Below are positions 25,590 through 29,805 of a stretch of 29,805 bases of DNA, piece after piece. Source of the stretch: JBBDIK01 sp964640385 (lineage in GTDB: Bacteria; Actinomycetota; UBA4738; JBBDHU01). The translations under genes and the position numbers were made by a program. The notes beneath the pieces are model-generated. The model did no database searches and was not told the origin of the DNA. It saw only the letters and a list, made by a program, of their open reading frames with translations. The DNA is taken from NCBI GenBank assembly GCA_964640385.1, contig CAZXFL010000024.1:1-29805 (forward strand). The letters run 5' to 3'. How positions within the stretch are numbered: the stretch's first letter is position 1; each line of letters begins with the position of its first letter.

Positions 25590-26606
25590 CTACAGGGGCA
25601 GCGTACCCTCGGCGGCGATCCCGAGGTGCCGGTAGGCACGCTCGGTCGCCACCCGCCCGCGCGGCGTGCGTTTGAGGAAGCCCAGCTTGAGCAGGTACGG
25701 CTCGTACACGTCCTCGACGGTGTCCGCCTCCTCGCCGACCGCTGCGGCCAGCGTCGACAGACCGACGGGGCCACCGCCGAAGCGGGTAACGACGGCCTTC
25801 AGGATCGCCAGGTCCAGCTTGTCCAGGCCCTCCTCGTCGACCTCGAACAGCTCCATACCTTGGCGGGCGATGTCCCCGCTGATCGTGCCGTCCCCCCGCA
25901 CCTGCGCGAAGTCGCGAACCCGCCGGAGTAGCCGGTTGGCGACGCGGGGTGTTCCGCGCGAACGCCCTGCGATCTCGAGCGCGCCATCGGGATCGACGCC
26001 GACCTCCAGGATCCGCGCCGAGCGACCCACGATCCTCGCCAGCTCCTCGGCCGAGTAGTGGTCCAAACGCGGGGAGAACCCGAACCGCTCACGCAGCGGG
26101 AGCGCGATCAGCCCGGGCCGGGTGGTCGCGGCCACCATCGTGAAGCGTGGCAGGTCCAGCCGGATGCTGCGGGCGGACGGACCCTTCCCGATCACGACGT
26201 CGAGCTTGTAGTCCTCAAGGGCCGGGTACAGCACCTCCTCGACGATCTTGGGCATGCGGTGCACCTCGTCGACGAACAGGACGTCACCCTCCTCGAGGTT
26301 CGACAGGATGGCCGCAAGGTCCCCAGGACGATCCAGGGCCGGGCCGCTGGTCGGCCGGAAGCCGGCCGACATCTCGATCGCGACGATGCCGGCGAGCGTG
26401 GTCTTGCCCAGCCCCGGCGGACCCGAGAAGAGCATGTGGTCGACCGGCTCCCCCCGGCTGTGCGCACCCTCGATCAGCAAGGAGAGCTGCTCCTTGATCC
26501 GTTCCTGTCCGACGAACTCCTCGAGCGACCGCGGTCGCAGCGCGGAGTCGAACTCGCGCTCGTCTTGCGTGAGCGCGGCCTCTACCATGCGATCGTCGTC
26601 GCTCAT
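25590..26606 (-). CDS. ruvB: Holliday junction branch migration ATPase RuvB
   Basis: 338-aa AAA+ motor that drives branch migration with RuvA. Walker A GPPGLGKTT near residue 62, Walker B LFVDEVHR near 110, the sensor block AATTRPGLIALPLRERFG (usually ATTRAG) and the C-terminal winged-helix segment (LKLGFLKRTPRGRVATERAYRHLG) are all present. The length is normal. The ATG overlaps the ruvA stop as ATGA. It is expressed with ruvC and ruvA, so the LexA box at ruvC should govern it as well. Confidence 0.97.
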   Translation of the reverse strand: MSDDDRMVEAALTQDEREFDSALRPRSLEEFVGQERIKEQLSLLIEGAHSRGEPVDHMLFSGPPGLGKTTLAGIVAIEMSAGFRPTSGPALDRPGDLAAILSNLEEGDVLFVDEVHRMPKIVEEVLYPALEDYKLDVVIGKGPSARSIRLDLPRFTMVAATTRPGLIALPLRERFGFSPRLDHYSAEELARIVGRSARILEVGVDPDGALEIAGRSRGTPRVANRLLRRVRDFAQVRGDGTISGDIARQGMELFEVDEEGLDKLDLAILKAVVTRFGGGPVGLSTLAAAVGEEADTVEDVYEPYLLKLGFLKRTPRGRVATERAYRHLGIAAEGTLPL

Positions 26607-27169
26607 CGGCCGACCGCCTGAAGCGCTTCCTTGAGGAGTTCTTCGACGGGCCGCCCGCCGTCGGCCGACAGGCCGGACACCGCCTCACGCGCTTCCTCGG
26701 GCGTGAGTCCGAGCGCGAGCAGCGCTTCCCGGACTTCCGCGAGCGGACCCGTCGGCAGGTCCGCGTCGCCGCCTAGCTTGTCCTTGAGGTCCAGCACTAT
26801 GCGCGAGGCCACCTTCTTGCCGACGCCCGGCACGACCGTCAGCGCGTCGATATCTCCCGACGCGACCGCGCGCCGGAACGTATCCGGCTTCAGCGTCGAC
26901 AGCACCGCGAGCGCGAACTTCGGTCCGACGCCGCTGACCGTCACGAGCAAGTCGAACAGGGCCCGCTCGTCGGCGGTCGCGAACCCATAGAGCACCATCG
27001 AATCCTCGCGGACCTGCAGTCGCGTGAGGAGCCGCACCTCCTCACCGACCGGCGGAAGGTTCGCCAGCGTCGCCGCGGGAACCAGCGCTTCATAACCCAC
27101 CCCGGCGGCCAGGACGACGACGCGGTTCACGCCGCGTTCGGCGACGACACCGTGCAGGATGGAGATCAT
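26603..27169 (-). CDS. ruvA: Holliday junction DNA-binding protein RuvA
   Basis: 188-aa tetrameric protein that holds the four-way junction flat for RuvB. The OB-fold N-terminus MISILHGVVAERG, the helix-hairpin-helix segments (LLVTVSGVGPKFALAVL and LTVVPGVGKKVASRIVLDLKDKL) and the C-terminal domain III that contacts RuvB (ALLALGLTPEEAREAV) are in order. I chose the ATG at 27169, which overlaps the ruvC stop as ATGA; the frame is open 96 codons upstream but that is shadow of ruvC. Confidence 0.97.
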   Translation of the reverse strand: MISILHGVVAERGVNRVVVLAAGVGYEALVPAATLANLPPVGEEVRLLTRLQVREDSMVLYGFATADERALFDLLVTVSGVGPKFALAVLSTLKPDTFRRAVASGDIDALTVVPGVGKKVASRIVLDLKDKLGGDADLPTGPLAEVREALLALGLTPEEAREAVSGLSADGGRPVEELLKEALQAVGR

Positions 27170-27663
27170 CGCACGGCCGCCTTCACCCGGCCCTGCAAGC
27201 CGGCCTGGGTCTGATGGCAGAACGCGATCGCCACGGCGTCCGCCGCGTCCGGCTGCTCCGGCACCCCGATGATCTTGTGGAACCGCCCGAGCGCGCTGCG
27301 GACCTGGTCCTTGCCGGCGTTCCCGACACCGGCCGTCGCCATCTTGACCTCCAGCGGTGCGTATTCGGCAACGGGAACGCCGGCGTCGGCCGCAGCCAGC
27401 AGGATGACCCCGCTGGCCCTCGCGACGCCCATGGCGCTCCCAACGTTCTTGCCCCACATCAGCCGCTCGATCGCCAGGGCAGCCGGCCGGTGGGCCCGCA
27501 GGGCCGCGGCTACGGTCTCGTAGACCCGCCGCAGGCGGGCGGCCTCCTCCAGCCCAGCCGACGTGCGCAGGGTCTCGGACCAGGCCACCTCGCGCCCGCT
27601 GAGCACGGCCAGCCCCACGGTCGCTACGCCCGGATCCACGCCGAGCACGGGTCTATCGAACAT
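27166..27663 (-). CDS. ruvC: Holliday junction resolvase RuvC
   Basis: 165-aa endonuclease that cuts Holliday junctions. The acidic active site is visible: Asp in GVDPGVATVG, Glu in LAIERLMWG, and the Asp pair in PDAADAVAIAFCH. The length is usual. There is no ribosome binding site before the ATG at 27663; a TAGACT -10 hexamer ends 9 nt upstream, so a leaderless mRNA is likely. A LexA-type box overlaps the start codon. First gene of the ruvCAB operon, 72 nt after yebC. Confidence 0.96.
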   Translation of the reverse strand: MFDRPVLGVDPGVATVGLAVLSGREVAWSETLRTSAGLEEAARLRRVYETVAAALRAHRPAALAIERLMWGKNVGSAMGVARASGVILLAAADAGVPVAEYAPLEVKMATAGVGNAGKDQVRSALGRFHKIIGVPEQPDAADAVAIAFCHQTQAGLQGRVKAAVR

Positions 27664-27670
27664 ATGTTTG
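27657..27670. promoter_or_regulatory. LexA (SOS) box over the ruvC start codon
   Basis: CGAACATATGTTTG matches the Gram-positive SOS box CGAACRNRYGTTYG at every defined position and the actinobacterial form TCGAAC-N4-GTTCGA closely. It covers 27657-27670, so it includes the ruvC ATG (27663-27661) and the first transcribed bases, and lies 2 nt after the -10 hexamer. ruvCAB is known to be LexA-controlled in mycobacteria. LexA bound here should block polymerase at the start point until DNA damage. Confidence 0.85.
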
Positions 27671-27704
27671 CCAGTCTAGAACCGGGCGCGGGCCCGGGCA
27701 AACA
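27665..27704. repeat. Inverted repeat framing the ruvC promoter
   Basis: TGTTTGCC (27665-27672) and GGCAAACA (27697-27704) form a perfect 8-bp inverted repeat with a 24-nt spacer, one arm at each promoter hexamer. Inside it CCGGGC (27682-27687) and GCCCGG (27692-27697) form a second 6-bp stem, which shares base 27697 with the outer arm. It may be an operator dyad or fold as a long hairpin at the end of the yebC transcript; no T tract of note follows. Confidence 0.5.
27673..27701 (-). promoter_or_regulatory. ruvC: Promoter of ruvCAB
   Basis: On the minus strand TTGCCC (27701-27696) and TAGACT (27678-27673) are 17 nt apart, each four of six consensus bases. The start point would fall within a few bases of the ruvC ATG, giving a leaderless or nearly leaderless mRNA. 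The fit with the LexA box just downstream raises confidence above what the hexamers alone would give. Confidence 0.55.
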
Positions 27705-27735
27705 CCCTGGGAGTGCGGCGTCCGCTGCCGTTCGG

Positions 27736-28488
27736 CTAGCCCAGCTCGGCCATAACTTCTTCGGGGATGTCGAAGTTGGCGTAGACGCTCTGGACGTCCT
27801 CGAGGTCCTCGAGGGCTTCGATCAGCGCCAGTACAGCGCGGGCCTCGCTCCCCCCGACCGGGATCGTGGACTGCGGGATCATCGTGATCTCGGCCGAGAA
27901 CACCGGGATGCCGGCCCGCTCTAACGCCTCGCTGACCGTCTTGAAATCCTGCGGGTCCGTGACGATGTCCCACGAGCTTTCGGAGTCGCTCAGGTCCTCG
28001 GCGCCGGACTCCAGGGCCAGTTCCAACAGACGGTCCTCGTCCGGCGCGGTCGCTTTCTCGACCACGATCAGGCCCTTGCGCGTGAACATCCAGGCGGTGC
28101 TCCCCTGCTCCCCGAAGTGACCTCCCTTGGTCGTGAACGCGTGCCGGATCTCCTGGCCGGTCCGGTTCCGGTTGTCGGTCAGCGCCTCGACCAGCAGCGC
28201 GATGCCGCCGGGCGCGTAGCCCTCGTAGGTCAGCTCCTCGTAGACGGCGCCGCCGTCGTCGGCCCCGCTTCCTCGCTTGATGGCGCGATCGATGTTGTCG
28301 TTCGGGACCGAGAAGCTCTTGGCCTTCTCGACGGCCGAAGCAAGGGTCATGTTGGCGGCCAGGTCACCGCCGCCCTGTCGCGCCGCGACCTCGACGGCTC
28401 GAAGCAATTTCGCGTACATGTTCGAACGCTTCGCGTCCTTGGACGCCTTCTTGCGCTTGATGGTTGCCCACTTGGAATGACCGGACAT
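27736..28488 (-). CDS. yebC: YebC/TACO1 family protein
   Basis: 250-aa protein of the widespread YebC family, described as a DNA-binding regulator and more recently as a helper of ribosomes at difficult (proline-rich) stretches. The N-terminal signature MSGHSKWATIKRKKASKDAKRS is followed by the central YEGYAPGGIALLVEALTDN and the C-terminal domain with acidic surface. The length is usual. It lies 3 nt after pdxT, with AGAAGG upstream of the ATG, and is followed by ruvC, its common neighbour. Confidence 0.96.
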   Translation of the reverse strand: MSGHSKWATIKRKKASKDAKRSNMYAKLLRAVEVAARQGGGDLAANMTLASAVEKAKSFSVPNDNIDRAIKRGSGADDGGAVYEELTYEGYAPGGIALLVEALTDNRNRTGQEIRHAFTTKGGHFGEQGSTAWMFTRKGLIVVEKATAPDEDRLLELALESGAEDLSDSESSWDIVTDPQDFKTVSEALERAGIPVFSAEITMIPQSTIPVGGSEARAVLALIEALEDLEDVQSVYANFDIPEEVMAELG

Positions 28489-28491
28489 GGT

Positions 28492-29049
28492 CTACACCTT
28501 CTCCAGGAAGTACTCGTGGAGCCGCCGTTCGCGCACGATCTCCGGGTGGAAGGATGCCACGAGCAGGTTCCCTTGTTCTAGTGCCACCGGACGGCCCTCC
28601 AGCTCGGCCAGCACCTTGACCCCGGGACCGACCTCCTCAACCCACGGAGCTCGGATGAACACCGCCCGGACGGGATCCTCGATCCCGGCGACCGGGACGT
28701 CGGCCTCGAACGAATCCACCTGACGGCCGTAGGCGTTCCGGCGGACGGTGATGTCGACCAGGTCCAGCAGTGGCTCGCCGTCGAGCACCCGGTGCGCCAT
28801 GACGATCATCCCGGCGCACGTCCCGAAGATCGGCATCCCCCCGCGCGCCCGCTCCCGGATCGGCTCGATGAGGCCCGCGATGTGGGCGAGCTTGGAGATC
28901 GTCGTCGACTCGCCGCCGGGAATCACCAGGCAGTCGACGTCGGCCAGATGCTCGACCGTGCGAACCTCGACCGGCGTCGCCCCCGCGTCAGTCAGCACCA
29001 GCGAGTGTTCGCGGAAATCGCCCTGCAGCGCGAGGACTCCGGCCTTCAT
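28492..29049 (-). CDS. pdxT: PLP synthase glutaminase subunit PdxT
   Basis: 185-aa class I glutamine amidotransferase subunit that makes ammonia for PdxS in pyridoxal 5'-phosphate synthesis. The N-terminus MKAGVLALQGDFREH, the oxyanion region PGGESTTISKL, the catalytic Cys in FGTCAGMIV (near 79) and the His-x-Glu of SFHPEIV near 165 are intact. It starts 12 nt after pdxS, with which it forms the 12+12 complex. Confidence 0.97.
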   Translation of the reverse strand: MKAGVLALQGDFREHSLVLTDAGATPVEVRTVEHLADVDCLVIPGGESTTISKLAHIAGLIEPIRERARGGMPIFGTCAGMIVMAHRVLDGEPLLDLVDITVRRNAYGRQVDSFEADVPVAGIEDPVRAVFIRAPWVEEVGPGVKVLAELEGRPVALEQGNLLVASFHPEIVRERRLHEYFLEKV

Positions 29050-29061
29050 GACCCGCGCGTC

Positions 29062-29805
29062 CTACCAGCCGCGGTTCTGGAGCAGGTTCTCCTCGCCGAT
29101 CTGGCTGATCTCCAGGCCGGGCATCGGCTCGCCGAGCCCGTGCGAGATCTTCGCGAGGATGTCGGGGTCGTTGAAGTTGGTGGTCGCCTCGACGATGGCA
29201 CGGGCCCGAGGCGCCGGGTCCTCGGACTTGAAGATGCCCGAGCCGACGAACACGCCGTCGACACCGAGCTGCATCATGAGCGCCGCGTCCGCGGGCGTCG
29301 CCAGCCCGCCTGCCGCGAAGTTCACGACCGGGAGCGTGCCGGTCTGCGCGACCAGCCTGACGAGTTCCACCGGCGCGCCGTGTTCCTTGGCCTTGGCCAC
29401 GTACTGCTCCGGGCGCAGCGTGGTCAGTTCGTTCATCTCGCGGAGCATCGTCCGCTGATGCCGGACGGCTTCCACGACGTTGCCCGTCCCGGCCTCGCCC
29501 TTGGTCCGGATCATCGCCGCGCCCTCGGCGATCCGCCGCAGCGCTTCGCCCAGGTTGCGCGCCCCGCACACGAACGGCACCGTGAACGCCCACTTGTCGA
29601 CGTGGTACTCCTCGTCGGCGGGCGTCAGGACCTCGGACTCGTCGACGTAGTCCACCCCGAGCGCCTGCAGGATCTGCGCCTCCACGAAGTGGCCGATCCG
29701 GGCCTTGGCCATCACCGGGACGCTCACCGCGGCGATGATCTCGTCGATCTTGGTCGCGTCCGACATGCGGGCCACGCCGCCGTCCCTGCGGATGTCGGCC
29801 GGGAC
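29062..29805 (-). CDS. pdxS: PLP synthase lyase subunit PdxS, 5' part outside the window
   Basis: The last 247 codons of the TIM-barrel subunit that condenses ribulose/ribose 5-phosphate, glyceraldehyde 3-phosphate and ammonia to pyridoxal 5'-phosphate. The frame runs to the window edge (VPADIRRDGGVARMSD), so the methionine at 29766 is internal and the true start lies beyond 29805. Visible: MAKARIGHFVEAQIL, the phosphate-binding GEAGTGNVVEAVRH, and FVGSGIFKS. The first catalytic Lys (near 81 in the family) is outside the window. The end LLQNRGW is typical of Actinobacteria. Confidence 0.97.
   Translation of the reverse strand, partial: VPADIRRDGGVARMSDATKIDEIIAAVSVPVMAKARIGHFVEAQILQALGVDYVDESEVLTPADEEYHVDKWAFTVPFVCGARNLGEALRRIAEGAAMIRTKGEAGTGNVVEAVRHQRTMLREMNELTTLRPEQYVAKAKEHGAPVELVRLVAQTGTLPVVNFAAGGLATPADAALMMQLGVDGVFVGSGIFKSEDPAPRARAIVEATTNFNDPDILAKISHGLGEPMPGLEISQIGEENLLQNRGW

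Noticed and set aside
27170..27457. N-terminal extension of ruvA by 96 codons
   Set aside because: It overlaps ruvC in another frame and is low-complexity; the ATG at 27169 gives the family N-terminus and a 4-nt overlap with ruvC.
1..29805. tRNA, rRNA or phage genes
   Set aside because: No cloverleaf, rRNA segment, integrase or phage protein could be recognised; the whole window is accounted for by core genes and short gaps.

Overview
The window is a dense block of about 30 genes, all on the minus strand, with visibly high GC and very short gaps. The longest non-coding stretch is about 225 nt (522-746), so no gap reaches 300 nt. Organism: an Actinomycetota genome is the best reading. The order yebC-ruvCAB-yajC-secDF-apt-relA-dtd-hisS-aspS-rarA-alaS-ruvX-mltG-aroE is the actinobacterial arrangement. 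An F420/PPOX-type oxidoreductase, a DUF948/DUF6167-like pair before alaS and a LexA box of the Gram-positive/actinobacterial type agree with it. The type IV pilus genes directly after aroE, and the lack of the cyclophilin gene that mycobacteria have near relA, suggest a lineage away from the classic Actinomycetales, probably an uncultured one. I cannot name it further from the sequence.

Layout in transcription order (right to left). 29805-28492: pdxS (cut by the window edge) and pdxT, the two subunits of pyridoxal phosphate synthase, then yebC. 27663-25590: the ruvC-ruvA-ruvB Holliday junction operon, joined by 4-nt overlaps. Its promoter region carries a LexA box that overlaps the ruvC start codon. 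25544-21273: yajC, an HD-domain phosphohydrolase, secD, secF and apt; yajC through secF are joined by 4-nt overlaps. 21185-14451: relA/spoT, dtd, a metallo-beta-lactamase-fold hydrolase, hisS, aspS and a small PPOX/F420 oxidoreductase. 14415-7338: rarA, two small membrane proteins, alaS, ruvX, mltG and aroE. 7244-30: a roadblock/LC7 protein, two tandem PilB-type ATPases, PilT, PilC and a type IV prepilin.

How it works together: most genes are core functions (PLP synthesis, recombination, Sec export, stringent response, tRNA charging and proofreading, cell wall, shikimate). The left 7 kb is a compact type IV pilus motor module: two extension ATPases with MshEN-like N-termini, a retraction ATPase, the platform protein, a pilin and a possible roadblock regulator. 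The least expected points are the LexA operator placed over a probably leaderless ruvC start, the tandem PilB pair with degenerate MshEN repeats, the HD protein inserted in the sec operon, and a hairpin-rich leader before the pilin gene.
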